From Burkholderia cepacia (GTDB taxonomy: Bacteria; Pseudomonadota; Gammaproteobacteria; Burkholderiales; Burkholderiaceae), in contig NZ_CP013442.1 of assembly GCF_001718835.1 (NCBI RefSeq), positions 434,001 to 498,000 on the forward strand: DNA of 64,000 nt. The letters are read 5' to 3'. Every line of letters begins with the position of its first letter. Positions within the stretch are counted from its first letter, which is position 1. Position numbers and translations under genes: made by a program. Under the pieces are notes generated by a model, which was not told the origin of the DNA, searched no databases, and saw only the letters and a program-made list of their open reading frames with translations. This document shows positions 1 through 8,475 of the stretch, piece by piece.

Positions 1-258
1 TACAAGCCGTTGCGCACGATCACCGCCAACAGCTATCCCGTATTGCTGCAGCTTGCGCTGCGAGGCCACGGCGTCATCCTTGGATGGAACCACATGATCA
101 CGCCGCTGGTTGAAAGCAATGATCTGGTGCTCGCATCGGATGCAAGCGCCAGCTTCGGCGGCGCGTACCAGCTGGTTTGGCCCGACGATCGGCGCGATAC
201 GGCAGCCGTGGCGCATTTCCGGGAGTGGTTGCTGAAGCGGATGCCGCGGAGGCGATAA
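1..258 (+). CDS. LysR-family regulator, C-terminal fragment
   Basis: This is the 3' end of a gene that enters from the left edge; the reading frame is open from base 1 to the TAA at 256-258. The roughly 85 visible residues have the pattern of the last part of a LysR substrate-binding domain: a strand-turn around GHGVILGWNHMITPLVES, then a stretch matching the usual L-V-L-A segment and a closing amphipathic helix ending in FREWLLKRM. The DNA-binding half is off the window. It lies 132 bp upstream of the transporter gene on the same strand, so it may regulate that gene, but this is inference. The family assignment rests only on the effector-domain tail. Confidence 0.6.
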   Translation, partial: YKPLRTITANSYPVLLQLALRGHGVILGWNHMITPLVESNDLVLASDASASFGGAYQLVWPDDRRDTAAVAHFREWLLKRMPRRR

Positions 259-325
259 CCAGGTATTCCAGAAACTCGGCCTTGCCAGAAAAAATTTCAG
301 AGTAAATAGTCAGGAAAAACCCGTA

Positions 326-357
326 CCATTGGCTGCGCCACTGATCAATGCCAATGG
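326..357. promoter_or_regulatory. Inverted repeat upstream of the MHS transporter
   Basis: CCATTGGC at 326-333 is matched exactly by GCCAATGG at 350-357, separated by 16 bases, 33 bp before the transporter start. This could be an operator for the LysR-type protein upstream or an RNA hairpin in the leader. Function is not shown by the sequence. Confidence 0.3.
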
Positions 358-390
358 CGCCATAACATCAAAATCCGAGGTCACAAGAAT

Positions 391-1677
391 ATGGAAACCA
401 CCGTTGGCTTGCACGGGAGCAGGCGAGACTCCACCGCGCAGGAAAGAACAAAGGCCGTCGTCGCCGTCATCGTCGGAAATGGATTCGAGTGGTTCGATTT
501 TATTTCTTATGGCTTCTTTTCCGTCATCATTGCGAAACTATTCTTTCCCACCTCGGATGACAACCTGTCCCTGTTGCTGTCCGTTTCCACGATCGGCGTC
601 GGATTCTTCATGCGGCCGGTGGGCGGCATCATCCTCGGGGGCATGGCGGACAAGATCGGGCGGCGTGCGACGCTGGTCATCACGATATCGTTGATGACCA
701 TCGGCACGGCATTGATTGCCTTCGCGCCGACCTACAAGGATGCCGGAATCCTTGCGCCGTTGATGATCGTGTGTGCACGCCTGCTGCAAGGTTTTTCCGC
801 CGGCGGCGAAATGGGCGGCGCCACCGGATTCCTGAGAGACCATGTCCCTGCCGAGCGGCTGGGCTATTACACGAGCTGGATTCAGGCGAGCATCGGATTC
901 GCGATCATTCTCGCATCGGTGCTGGCGGTCGTGCTCGTCAAGTATCTGAGTGTGGATCAGGTCGAGTCGTGGGGGTGGCGCATACCGTTCCTGATCGGCT
1001 TGTGCCTGGGGCCGCTCGGAATCTACATCCGCAACCAGGCGCATGATTCCACGGAGGACGTGACGCGCGTTCGGGAGCGCACGCCGGTGATCGAGATTGC
1101 GCGTCGCTGGAAGAGCAAGACGCTGATCGGGTTCGGCCTGGTGATCTTCTGGACCGTTTGCTCGTATGTCCTGCTCTTCTATATCCCCACGTATGCAACC
1201 AAGGTGCTGCACTTGCCGGCATCGACGGGGTTCATCGCCGTGCTCGTCGGGGCGTCGATCGTTCTTTTCGTCACGCCGATCTTTGGTCACCTCTCCGATC
1301 GATACGGACGGCGCCGCTTTCTCATGGGGGCGCTCGTCATGGCCATCATTGCCGCGCATCCGCTGTTCAAGCTCTTGAATGCGAGCCCCGGGCTGCATTC
1401 GCTGCTGCTGTTCCAGATCGTATTCGGACTGGTTATTGCATGTTATGAAGGGCCGATCCTCGCCGCGTTGAGCGATACGTTTCCGCGGCAAATCGTCTCC
1501 ACGGGCATTTCGATTTCGTACAACCTTGCCGTCATTACGTTCGGGGGATTTTCCGCGGCCATTCTCACCTGGGCGATTGCGGCAACGCAGAACAATCTTG
1601 CCCCGGCCTTTTACGTGATGGGAACCGCGGCCCTCAGCTTCATCGCAACCGCGTGCTGGTCCCCGCGCAAGGATTGA
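391..1677 (+). CDS. MFS transporter, metabolite:H+ symporter (MHS) family
   Basis: A 428-residue inner-membrane carrier of the major facilitator superfamily. The N-terminal helix carries GNGFEWFDFISYGFF, the signature of the MHS subgroup (ProP, KgtP, citrate and shikimate carriers), followed by the loop 2-3 motif GGMADKIGRR and a second copy in the C-half (GHLSDRYGRRR). Length and about 12 hydrophobic segments fit the family. Substrate is probably a carboxylate or zwitterion taken up with protons, but residues do not identify it. The first ATG of the frame is used; a GAGG stretch lies 11 bases upstream. The gene follows the LysR tail on the same strand, a common arrangement for a regulated uptake gene. 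Confidence 0.85.
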   Translation: METTVGLHGSRRDSTAQERTKAVVAVIVGNGFEWFDFISYGFFSVIIAKLFFPTSDDNLSLLLSVSTIGVGFFMRPVGGIILGGMADKIGRRATLVITISLMTIGTALIAFAPTYKDAGILAPLMIVCARLLQGFSAGGEMGGATGFLRDHVPAERLGYYTSWIQASIGFAIILASVLAVVLVKYLSVDQVESWGWRIPFLIGLCLGPLGIYIRNQAHDSTEDVTRVRERTPVIEIARRWKSKTLIGFGLVIFWTVCSYVLLFYIPTYATKVLHLPASTGFIAVLVGASIVLFVTPIFGHLSDRYGRRRFLMGALVMAIIAAHPLFKLLNASPGLHSLLLFQIVFGLVIACYEGPILAALSDTFPRQIVSTGISISYNLAVITFGGFSAAILTWAIAATQNNLAPAFYVMGTAALSFIATACWSPRKD

Positions 1678-1748
1678 GCCGATCCGTCAAGCGGAACATC
1701 TCGTCGAATTCAATGACCAGGAATGGAAATTTATATAGGTGAGCAAAA

Positions 1749-2063
1749 ATGAGCGAACTGTATTCTGAAACCTATCGAGAACTCCAGGCCAGATTGAAGT
1801 CGGTGTCGGAGGCGGCCGAGATTGCACGGAAAAAGGAAGCCGCGGATGCAATCAAGGCGATACGGCAGACCGTCTGCCAGTACGGCATTTCCGCGGAGGA
1901 CATCTTTGGCCGGGCCAAGCCGAACGGCGGTCGCGGGAAACGCCGTGGTTCGGTCGCACCGAAGTACCGCGATCCGGAAACCGGCGCGACGTGGAGTGGC
2001 CGAGGCAGGCCGCCGCTGTGGATCGCGGGCCGCAGCCGTGACGCATTCCTGATCACCCGGTAG
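1749..2063 (+). CDS. H-NS family nucleoid protein
   Basis: A 104-residue H-NS-like protein. Residues 1-55 form a charged helical stretch expected for oligomerisation; the C-terminal part contains PKYRDPETGATWSGRGRPP, the DNA-binding loop typical of Burkholderia H-NS/BpH3 proteins that inserts into the minor groove of AT-rich DNA. Burkholderia genomes carry many such paralogues, often beside accessory gene blocks, where they silence foreign DNA. An AGGTGAGC Shine-Dalgarno-like stretch precedes the ATG, and a strong terminator follows about 185 bp downstream. Which targets this copy acts on is unknown. Confidence 0.9.
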   Translation: MSELYSETYRELQARLKSVSEAAEIARKKEAADAIKAIRQTVCQYGISAEDIFGRAKPNGGRGKRRGSVAPKYRDPETGATWSGRGRPPLWIAGRSRDAFLITR

Positions 2064-2419
2064 CGCGAACGCAGCGCAAGATGACCGCTCGCTCGCAAGG
2101 GTTCCGACGGAGTTCAGGCGAATGATCGCCGAAATGGTCCGCCGCTTTCCGGCTCGGGCACCTGCCCGGCCCCGAGTGCCTCAGGCGCGGCTGCATGGCC
2201 GCGTCCCGTCTTCGCTGGGTGGCCTTGAGTTCCAGCAGATGGATTCAGGCGATTGCTGGATGGCAATCGCCTTTTTTCTTGGCCGGGCTCGGTTGAGCTG
2301 ATTGGGAGCGGCAACCGGTTTTTGTCCGATCATCGGCCGGAGGCATCACCGGCAATCCGCTTTGGCGCGCTCGCGCTGACGACTCTTTCGACGATGACGC
2401 GCCGTTCGCGTACGGAGCA
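2064..2419. other. Intergenic region with terminator
   Basis: There is no convincing gene here. The only clear element is the factor-independent terminator at 2248-2280; the rest is ordinary spacer between the plus-strand H-NS gene and the minus-strand small gene ending at 2420. Confidence 0.6.
2248..2280 (+). terminator. Rho-independent terminator after the H-NS gene
   Basis: GGCGATTGC (2248-2256) pairs perfectly with GCAATCGCC (2263-2271) across a six-base loop and is followed at once by six T residues. The stem and T-run are oriented for plus-strand transcripts. Confidence 0.85.
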
Positions 2420-2632
2420 CTACCCCCGAACAGCCGGCGTCGACGCCAGCCGCGACACGACATCCCGCCCCTGAACCGACAGCAGCACGCGCACCTGCGC
2501 GCTCGCATCGGCGTCGAGCCGCACGAGGCCGTGGCCGAGCAGCGCGCGAACCTCGGCCAGCTCGCCGTCCAGCTGGCATGGCGTGCTGGCCAGCACCATC
2601 AGCGCGGCGATTTCATGAGGACTGAGCAACAT
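2420..2632 (-). CDS. Small winged-helix-like protein
   Basis: A 70-residue protein starting MLLSPHEIAALMVLA, with helix-helix-helix-strand-strand spacing that resembles a minimal winged helix (a helix around LDGELAEVRALLGHGLV, then short strands). Similar tiny proteins are common in Burkholderia, so I accept it as real. It lies 34 bp downstream of the alpha/beta hydrolase and is probably co-transcribed with it. No DNA-binding activity has been shown for this type as far as I know; the fold is a reading of the pattern, not a match to a named family. Confidence 0.5.
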   Translation of the reverse strand: MLLSPHEIAALMVLASTPCQLDGELAEVRALLGHGLVRLDADASAQVRVLLSVQGRDVVSRLASTPAVRG

Positions 2633-2666
2633 ATCCGCACCTCGTTAGACAGGTCAACCCACCCGC

Positions 2667-3692
2667 TCACAACAGCACGATCTGATGCTCGACCGCCGGC
2701 TCCGCATCGGCCTGCCCCGGCGCGGCGCGCTCGGACACGATCCGGCCAGGCGTCGCCGGCGCGAGCGTCCCGGTCTTCAGCCAGCCGAGCGGAATCGGCC
2801 ACAGCGTCGATTCGAAGCGGCTGTGGAAAAACGCGAAATGGCCGATGCTGTCGACGCCGATCGCATCCGGCGGAATCCGCAGGTGCACGACGCTGCTGCG
2901 CGTGAAATACCGCAGCAGCCGTTCGATCGCGGCAATCGTGCCGAACGGGTCGTCGGTGACGCTCGCGGCGAGCACCTGCGCGCGCATCCCGGCAAAGCGC
3001 CGGACGAGCGCGCGGCGCTGCGCGTCGTCGCGCGCGATCGGCGCGCGCCGGTAGGTGTCCTCGAAATCCGGCCGGCTGCGGCTCCACGACAGCGCGACGC
3101 CCTTCGGCGTGTCCTCCATCCAGCCGAGCCGCTTGGCCGGAAAATAGCCGAACACCGCGGACAGCACCGGCATCACGACATGCCACTTCCACAGCATCGC
3201 GAGCTTGCTGCGCGGCGCGTAGTCGCGCCAGTGCGCGTACTGCGCGCCCATCGTGAACATGCGGCGCACCAGATGGTTCGACGGCGCGAGGCCGGCGACG
3301 AAGCCGCCGATGCTGTGCGCGACCACGTCGACCGGCTGGCCCGGAAACTCGGCGAGCGCATAGCGCAGCACCGCCTCGAAATCGCGCTCGCCCCAGTCGA
3401 GCCACGTCGCGTCGAGCCGCGCGAGCTGCGCGGGCCGCGATTCGCCGATCCCGCGATAGTCGTACACGATCGCGTCGTAGCCGTGCCGGTGCAGGTAGGC
3501 GGCAAACCGGAAGTAGTAGCGGCAGCGCACCGACGTCGCCGCGTTCACGATCACGACGGGCCGCGGCTCGCCATCGTCCTCGCCCGTGCGATGGCGCCAG
3601 ACGAAGCCCTTGATCGGATAGCCGTCGGCCGCCGTCAGCGCGATCGATTCCGGCTCGGCGATGCGCGTGTCCCCGTCATTCATTCCGCTCAT
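2667..3692 (-). CDS. Alpha/beta hydrolase
   Basis: A 341-residue cytoplasmic serine hydrolase. The nucleophile elbow is AHSIGG, the oxyanion-side strand reads PVVIVNAATSV, and a histidine in SIGHFAFFH near the C terminus completes a likely Ser-Asp-His triad. YDYRGIGES before the elbow is typical of esterase/lipase-like hydrolases of this subgroup. Substrate is unknown. GAGGG upstream supports the ATG at 3692. It is transcribed divergently from the ABC transporter operon, and the 325-bp gap holds a lux-box-like palindrome (3887-3906) that could act on either side, though it lies closer to the transporter start. Confidence 0.8.
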   Translation of the reverse strand: MSGMNDGDTRIAEPESIALTAADGYPIKGFVWRHRTGEDDGEPRPVVIVNAATSVRCRYYFRFAAYLHRHGYDAIVYDYRGIGESRPAQLARLDATWLDWGERDFEAVLRYALAEFPGQPVDVVAHSIGGFVAGLAPSNHLVRRMFTMGAQYAHWRDYAPRSKLAMLWKWHVVMPVLSAVFGYFPAKRLGWMEDTPKGVALSWSRSRPDFEDTYRRAPIARDDAQRRALVRRFAGMRAQVLAASVTDDPFGTIAAIERLLRYFTRSSVVHLRIPPDAIGVDSIGHFAFFHSRFESTLWPIPLGWLKTGTLAPATPGRIVSERAAPGQADAEPAVEHQIVLL

Positions 3693-4017
3693 TCGAAACC
3701 CTCCACGTCACGGCATCCATTTCACTTGACCGGGCTGTTTCGCTCAATCAATCTTCTTGCATCTCTCGCATGACGAACACGCATGGCAGCCACGCTCGAC
3801 CGGCTACCTTCGCTCGACCTGGCCTGCGGCTTCGCCGCGGTCGGCCGCCCCTGACGAGACCCTCGCGCACCCGGCGCCGCGCCGCCACCTACCAAAGCTG
3901 GTAGTTGTCCGCGCGCGGCGCGACGCGGTGAAATCGACGGCGTTCCAACGACCGCATCGCAGCGTCCGCGACGCCCGAGCCGAGCGTCCGCCCGCCGCGC
4001 CTCAGGAGGCAGACACG
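3693..4017. other. Divergent promoter region
   Basis: This spacer separates the hydrolase (minus) and ABC importer operon (plus). It contains the lux-box-like site at 3887-3906 and a GGAGG ribosome-binding sequence just before the ATG at 4018. I see no other gene in it. Confidence 0.6.
3887..3906. promoter_or_regulatory. lux-box-like palindrome upstream of the ABC importer operon
   Basis: ACCTACCAAAGCTGGTAGTT fits the CT-N12-AG core of las/rhl/lux boxes exactly, including the C at core position 5 and G at position 12. Its centre is about 120 bp upstream of the binding-protein start codon. A LuxR-type AHL receptor is encoded 24 kb away at 28242-28955. Match to the consensus is seen; binding is inferred. 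Confidence 0.6.
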
Positions 4018-5259
4018 ATGAAACACCTCAAACCCTGGTTGGCCGCCGCGCTCGCGCTGGCGGCGCTCGCCGGCGCGGGCCGCGCCGGCGCCGAAGAGCG
4101 CGTGATCCGGATCACCGGCTTCGGCGCGACGTCGGGCGTGCTGCGCCCGTTCGGCGTCAACAGCGAGGCGGCGCTGCGCGCGGCCGCCGACGACATCAAT
4201 CGCGCGGGCGGCGTGAAGCTCGGCGACGGCGCGCGCGGCCGCATCGAGATCCGCTACCTCGACGACAACTGCAAGCCGACCGAAGGCGTGGACATCGTAC
4301 GGCGCCTCGCGCAGACCGACACGCTGGCGGCGGTCGGCACGACCTGTTCGCCGGTCGTGCAGGCGGTGTACGGCTCGCTGCAGAAGAAAGCCGGCGACGC
4401 GGCCGATTCCGGCCTGCAGCTGCCCGTCTTCACCGACGTCGCGATGAAGATCGGTCTCGCGAAAATGTCCGACTGGTCGTTCCGCAACATTCCCGACGAG
4501 AATGCGATGTACGACGACGTGTTCGCGTGGGTCCGGCGCACGCACCCGGACGCGCGCACCGTGTACGGCGGCGTCGAGCAGAACTTCGTTCATTCGAACC
4601 AGACCTGGTACCAGGTGATGAAGCCGCGCGCGCAGGCGGCCGGCTTCGACGTGCTCGGCGAGACGCGCTGGCTGCTCGACGACACGAACTTCGCCGAGCA
4701 GGTGCGCGCGATCAAGGCGGCCAATGCCGACGTCGTCGCGATCTCCGCGCATCCGTACTCGGCATGCGGCGTGCTCAAGGAGATGCAGCGCCAGGGCGTG
4801 CGGCCGAAGGTGCTGGTCGGCCTCACGAGCAGCTCGACGCCCGAGCTGCTGAAGGTGTGCGGGCCGGCGGCCGAGGGGCTCGTGATCCCGACCAGCTTCG
4901 CGACGATCAACCCGGACGCGCAGCAGGCCGCGACCGAGACCGCCCGCTACGGCGGCTATGCGGACCTGCACAGCATGGCCGCGTGGGAGATCCTCCACAT
5001 GATCCGCGCCGCGATCGAGACGCGCGGCGTGCTCGCGAAGCCCGACACCGTGCAGGCCGACCGCGAGAAGATCCGCGAGGGGCTCGCCGCGATGAAGACG
5101 GCCGACGGCCTGCTCGGCCCGGTGAAGCGCACGGCCGATCGCGAGTCGATCAAGCCGTTCGTGCTGGTCGAGGCGCGCCGCAACGAGTGGACCGTCATCG
5201 AGCGGCCCGCGCCGCGCAGCGAGCTCGCGGGCGCCGCGCCGACGGCTCGCCAGCCGTGA
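4018..5259 (+). CDS. ABC importer periplasmic binding protein, branched-chain amino acid/urea type
   Basis: A 413-residue precursor with a cleavable signal peptide (MKHLKPWLAAALALAALAG, then GAE) and a type I periplasmic-binding fold of the LivJ/UrtA class. Recognisable landmarks are the early domain with IRYLDDNCKPTEGV, the nucleotide-like TTCSPVVQAV segment and the central TDVAMKI. It should capture a small amino-acid-like or amide ligand in the periplasm and deliver it to the two permeases encoded downstream. The ATG at 4018 is chosen because it begins the signal peptide and follows GGAGG; an upstream in-frame extension lacks coding features. The stop overlaps the GTG of the ATPase gene. 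Confidence 0.85.
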   Translation: MKHLKPWLAAALALAALAGAGRAGAEERVIRITGFGATSGVLRPFGVNSEAALRAAADDINRAGGVKLGDGARGRIEIRYLDDNCKPTEGVDIVRRLAQTDTLAAVGTTCSPVVQAVYGSLQKKAGDAADSGLQLPVFTDVAMKIGLAKMSDWSFRNIPDENAMYDDVFAWVRRTHPDARTVYGGVEQNFVHSNQTWYQVMKPRAQAAGFDVLGETRWLLDDTNFAEQVRAIKAANADVVAISAHPYSACGVLKEMQRQGVRPKVLVGLTSSSTPELLKVCGPAAEGLVIPTSFATINPDAQQAATETARYGGYADLHSMAAWEILHMIRAAIETRGVLAKPDTVQADREKIREGLAAMKTADGLLGPVKRTADRESIKPFVLVEARRNEWTVIERPAPRSELAGAAPTARQP

Positions 5260-5987
5260 CGCAGCCGCTCGTCGCGCTGCGCGGCGTGACGTGCCGCTTC
5301 GGCGACGTGTGCGCGGTCGACGGGCTGGACCTCGACGTCGCGCAAGGCGAGACGGTCGGCCTGATCGGGCCGAACGGCTCCGGCAAAAGCACGACGCTCG
5401 GCCTCGTCGCGGGCACGCTGCGCCCGACGGCCGGCACGATCCGCCTCGCGGGCGCCGACGTGACGCGCGTGCCCGCGTGGCGGCGCGTCGCGCTCGGCGT
5501 CGCGTGGACCTCGCAGCAGCCGCGGGTGTTCGAGCGGCTGTCGGTGCGCGACAACCTCGCGGCGGCCGGGCGTGACGCCGCCGACGCCGCGCTGCACGAC
5601 GCGGCGCTCACACACCGGCGGCATGCGCTCGCGGCGACGCTGACCTTCGCGGAGCGGCGCCGGCTCGAACTGGCGCGCGCGCTGGCGCTGCGCCCGCGCG
5701 TGCTGCTGGTCGACGAACCGGCGTCGGGGCTCGACGCGGACGAACTGGCGACGCTGCGCGAACGGCTCGCCGCGCTGCGCGCGCGCGGCGTCGCGATCGT
5801 GCTGGTCGAGCACCGGGTCGGCTTCGTCGCGCAGCTCGCCGAGCGCATCGTCGTGCTCGAACACGGCCGCGTGCTCGCGGCCGGCACGCCCGCGCACGTG
5901 CTCGCCGACCCGGCCGTGTGCCGCGCGTATCTCGGCGCGCATCTCGGCGACCCGCCGGCCCCGCAACCCGGCTGCACGGCGGCCTGA
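5256..5987 (+). CDS. ABC importer ATPase, LivG-like
   Basis: A 243-residue ATP-binding subunit. Walker A is GPNGSGKST, Walker B is VLLVDEPASGLD, and the switch histidine is in VLVEH. The signature segment, normally LSxGQ in LivG, is degenerate here: TLTFAERRRLELARAL. The GTG start at 5256 overlaps the preceding stop as GTGA and puts the conserved beta strand at the right distance. This is the only ATPase of the operon, whereas Liv/Urt systems normally have two (LivG and LivF). It must either form a homodimer or borrow a partner from elsewhere. I infer an inner-membrane-associated energy subunit for the permeases that follow. Confidence 0.85.
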   Translation: MTQPLVALRGVTCRFGDVCAVDGLDLDVAQGETVGLIGPNGSGKSTTLGLVAGTLRPTAGTIRLAGADVTRVPAWRRVALGVAWTSQQPRVFERLSVRDNLAAAGRDAADAALHDAALTHRRHALAATLTFAERRRLELARALALRPRVLLVDEPASGLDADELATLRERLAALRARGVAIVLVEHRVGFVAQLAERIVVLEHGRVLAAGTPAHVLADPAVCRAYLGAHLGDPPAPQPGCTAA

Positions 5988-5988
5988 C

Positions 5989-6912
5989 ATGAGCGCGCTG
6001 CCGTTCGACGCCCTCGCGCTCGGCGCGTCGTATGCGCTGCTCGCGTCGGGCTTCACGCTCGTGTTCGGCGTGCTGCGGCGCGTGAACCTCGCGTACGGCG
6101 CAACCGTGATGTTCGGGCTGTACGCCGCGATCCGGCTGACGGCGCCGCTGCCGCCCGTCGCCGCGCTGGTCGCCGCGCCGCTCGTCGCGGTGGCGGCGAC
6201 GCTCGTCGCGAACCTGTACGTCGAGCGCCTGTGCTTCGCGCCGCATCGCGGCAGCGCGAAGGTCGGCACCCATGTCACCGCGATGGCCGCCAGCTTCGCC
6301 GTGTGGATGCAGGTCGAGGAAGCGAGCGTGCTGCTGCTGCCCGCGCACGCGAACCCGTTCCCGTCGCCGTTCGCGCGGCTGCCGGCCGCGTGGCAGGCCG
6401 GCCCGCTGCGCGCGGACCACGCGATCGCGTTCGGCTGCGCCGCGCTCGCGACGCTCGGCTGCTGGCTGCTGATCCACCGGACCCGGTTCGGCCTCGCGGT
6501 GCGCGCGGTCGTCGACGACGCCGAGGCCGCCGCGTTCATGGGCGTCGACGTGCGCCGCGTGTCGGCGCGGGTGTTCGCGCTCGCGGCGGCGCTCGGCGCG
6601 CTCGGCGGCTGCCTGATCGCCGGCCTCCACGGCCAGGTGAGCGCGATGTTCGCGATGTGGGCGACGCTCAAGGGGCTCGCCGCCGCGGTGCTCGGCGGCT
6701 TCGGCTCGATGCCGGGCGCGATCGCGGGCGGGCTCGCGCTCGGCGCGGTCGAGACGGTGCTGCAGGCCCGCGTCGGCGCCGAATACCGCGATCTCGCGTC
6801 GAACCTGCTGCTGCTCGCGGTGCTGTGCGTGCGGCCCGGCGGGCTCGCGTCGCTCGTGCCCTGCACTCGCGCGCGCGCCGCGCTGCTCGGCCGCGCGGAG
6901 GCCGGCCCATGA
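5989..6912 (+). CDS. ABC importer permease, LivH-like
   Basis: A 307-residue integral membrane permease of the branched-chain amino acid type. It has about eight hydrophobic segments and the family's FGVLRRVNLAYGA segment near the N terminus. The EAA-like coupling region reads RAVVDDAEAAAFMGVDVRRV, and the later LGGFGSMPGAIAGG motif is typical of LivH. One base separates it from the ATPase stop, and its own stop overlaps the next ATG (ATGA), so translation is coupled through the operon. A short basic C-terminal tail (CTRARAALLGRAEAGP) extends beyond the last helix. Confidence 0.85.
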   Translation: MSALPFDALALGASYALLASGFTLVFGVLRRVNLAYGATVMFGLYAAIRLTAPLPPVAALVAAPLVAVAATLVANLYVERLCFAPHRGSAKVGTHVTAMAASFAVWMQVEEASVLLLPAHANPFPSPFARLPAAWQAGPLRADHAIAFGCAALATLGCWLLIHRTRFGLAVRAVVDDAEAAAFMGVDVRRVSARVFALAAALGALGGCLIAGLHGQVSAMFAMWATLKGLAAAVLGGFGSMPGAIAGGLALGAVETVLQARVGAEYRDLASNLLLLAVLCVRPGGLASLVPCTRARAALLGRAEAGP

Positions 6913-7883
6913 CGCTGCTCGCGAACTTCGGGCTGCTGGCGTTTCTCGCGCTGTCCGCGTACGTGCTCGCGATCGGCGGCGACTGGTCGTTCGGCCAGCA
7001 GGCGCCGTTCGCGCTCGGCGCGTATGCGGGCGCGGCGGCGACGGTGCTCCTCGCGTGGCCGCTCGCGGCCGCGCTCGCGCTCGCGGCGGCGGTCGGCGTC
7101 GCCGCCGGGCTCGTGCTGCGCGCGCTCACGCTGCGGCTGCATGCGCTCGGCTTCTCGCTCGCGACGCTCGCGGCCGCCGAAACGGTGCGCCAGGCGCTGG
7201 CGGTCGTGCGCGTGCAGCGGCCCGGCGCGGACGGCGAGCCGGTCGGCCCGAACGGCGCCGAAGGCTTCGCCGGCATCCGCTACGTGTTCGAGCACGGGAT
7301 GACGCCTAGCGACGTCGCGCTCGTCGTGTGGAGCGTGCTCGCGCTCGTGTTCGCCGGGCTCGTCGTGCTCGAACGCACGCGCTTCGGCCGCGCGCTGCGG
7401 ATGACCGGCGAGGACCCGGCGCTCGCCGGCGCGCTCGGCATCGACGTGCGGCGCACGAAGCTCGGCGCGGCGGCGCTCGCGGGCGGGATCGCGGCGCTCG
7501 GCGGCGCGCTGTACGCGCACTGCAACACCTATGTCGAGCCGGACAACTTCGACGTGATGCTCGGCATCCACGGGCTGTCGTACGCGCTGATCGGCGGGCT
7601 CGGCGCGCCGCTCGGGGCGTTCGCGGGCGTCGCCGTCGATCTCGGCCTGCTCGAGGGCAGCCGGCTGTTTCACGGCTACCGGATGATCGTGTTCGGCGGG
7701 CTCGTCGCGGTGATCCTCGTCGTGCGCCCGCGCGGGCTGATCGATGAAACCCTCGTCGCGAAGCTGTGCGGGTGGAATGCAATGCGTATTCGGCGCGTGA
7801 TGTGCGTCTTTTCCCTCTCGCCGCTGCTGCTGCCGCGCCGCTTGCGCCGCCGCGCGGCGCGGCGCCAACCGGAACAAACATGA
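6909..7883 (+). CDS. ABC importer permease, LivM-like
   Basis: A 324-residue second permease. Diagnostic stretches are LRMTGEDPALAGALGIDV (coupling region), GGIAALGGALYAH and YALIGGLGAPLGAFAG. The start is the ATG overlapping the LivH stop. After the usual family end near RPRGLIDETLV there is an arginine-rich tail of about 45 residues that I would not expect in LivM. It may be a real extension or drift at the 3' end. The stop overlaps the start of the YtkA-like gene. Confidence 0.85.
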   Translation: MTLLANFGLLAFLALSAYVLAIGGDWSFGQQAPFALGAYAGAAATVLLAWPLAAALALAAAVGVAAGLVLRALTLRLHALGFSLATLAAAETVRQALAVVRVQRPGADGEPVGPNGAEGFAGIRYVFEHGMTPSDVALVVWSVLALVFAGLVVLERTRFGRALRMTGEDPALAGALGIDVRRTKLGAAALAGGIAALGGALYAHCNTYVEPDNFDVMLGIHGLSYALIGGLGAPLGAFAGVAVDLGLLEGSRLFHGYRMIVFGGLVAVILVVRPRGLIDETLVAKLCGWNAMRIRRVMCVFSLSPLLLPRRLRRRAARRQPEQT

Positions 7884-8323
7884 CCCTTCCGCATTTCCAC
7901 CTCGCCGCCGCCCGGTGGCCGCTGCGCCGTGCGCGCGCGCTGGCGACGATCGTCGTGCTGGCGGCCGCCCTCCCCGCCGCACACGCCGCGGCCCCCGACG
8001 CGCGGATCGCGTGCAAGCCGGCCGGCGCCGCGTCGGCCTACGACTGCGCAATCGATCTTGCCGATCCGCGCACGCACGCGCCCGTCGACGGCGCGCGTTT
8101 CACGGTGACGGCCGACATGCCGTCGATGCCGATGGCGCACAACATCACGCCAGTCGATGCGATGCCCGACGGCCAGCCGGGGCGCTACCGCGCGCGGCTC
8201 GCGCTGGAAATGGACGGTGTGTGGCTCGTCAAGCTGACGTTCAGCGCGCCGGTGCGCGACCGCGTGGTGCGCAAGCTGCGCTTTGACGGCGGCAGCGGCG
8301 GCAGCGGCGGCAGCGCCGGCTGA
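7880..8323 (+). CDS. Exported YtkA-like domain protein
   Basis: A 147-residue protein with an N-terminal signal sequence (hydrophobic ATIVVLAAALPAAHAA) and one beta-rich domain carrying the MPSMPMAHN and GRYRARLALEMDGVW patterns of the YtkA/FixH-like superfamily. Such domains are often found near copper or cytochrome-oxidase genes, but here the gene is inside an amino-acid-type importer operon, so its role is not clear. It ends in a Gly-Ser repeat. The start overlaps the LivM stop (ATGA). Periplasmic location is predicted from the signal peptide. Confidence 0.65.
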   Translation: MTLPHFHLAAARWPLRRARALATIVVLAAALPAAHAAAPDARIACKPAGAASAYDCAIDLADPRTHAPVDGARFTVTADMPSMPMAHNITPVDAMPDGQPGRYRARLALEMDGVWLVKLTFSAPVRDRVVRKLRFDGGSGGSGGSAG

Positions 8324-8475
8324 CCCCGACCCACCGTCTCGCATGCGCGCCGTGCATGCGAAGCCGCCTGAAGAGTCACTTGAGGGAACGGTCCGGCCGG
8401 CGCTCTAATAGCCGAACGGTCGTCGCCTGCGTGCGACGCACGCATGAAAGTGTCCAACAGAATAAGGAGACGACG

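Noticed and set aside
2114..2314. 66-codon minus-strand frame
   Set aside because: It spans the H-NS terminator and has no coding-like composition.
4956..8051. 1031-codon open frame on the minus strand
   Set aside because: It is antisense to the complete ABC importer genes, is almost all Arg/Ala/His-rich and has no domain. It is a by-product of high GC content.
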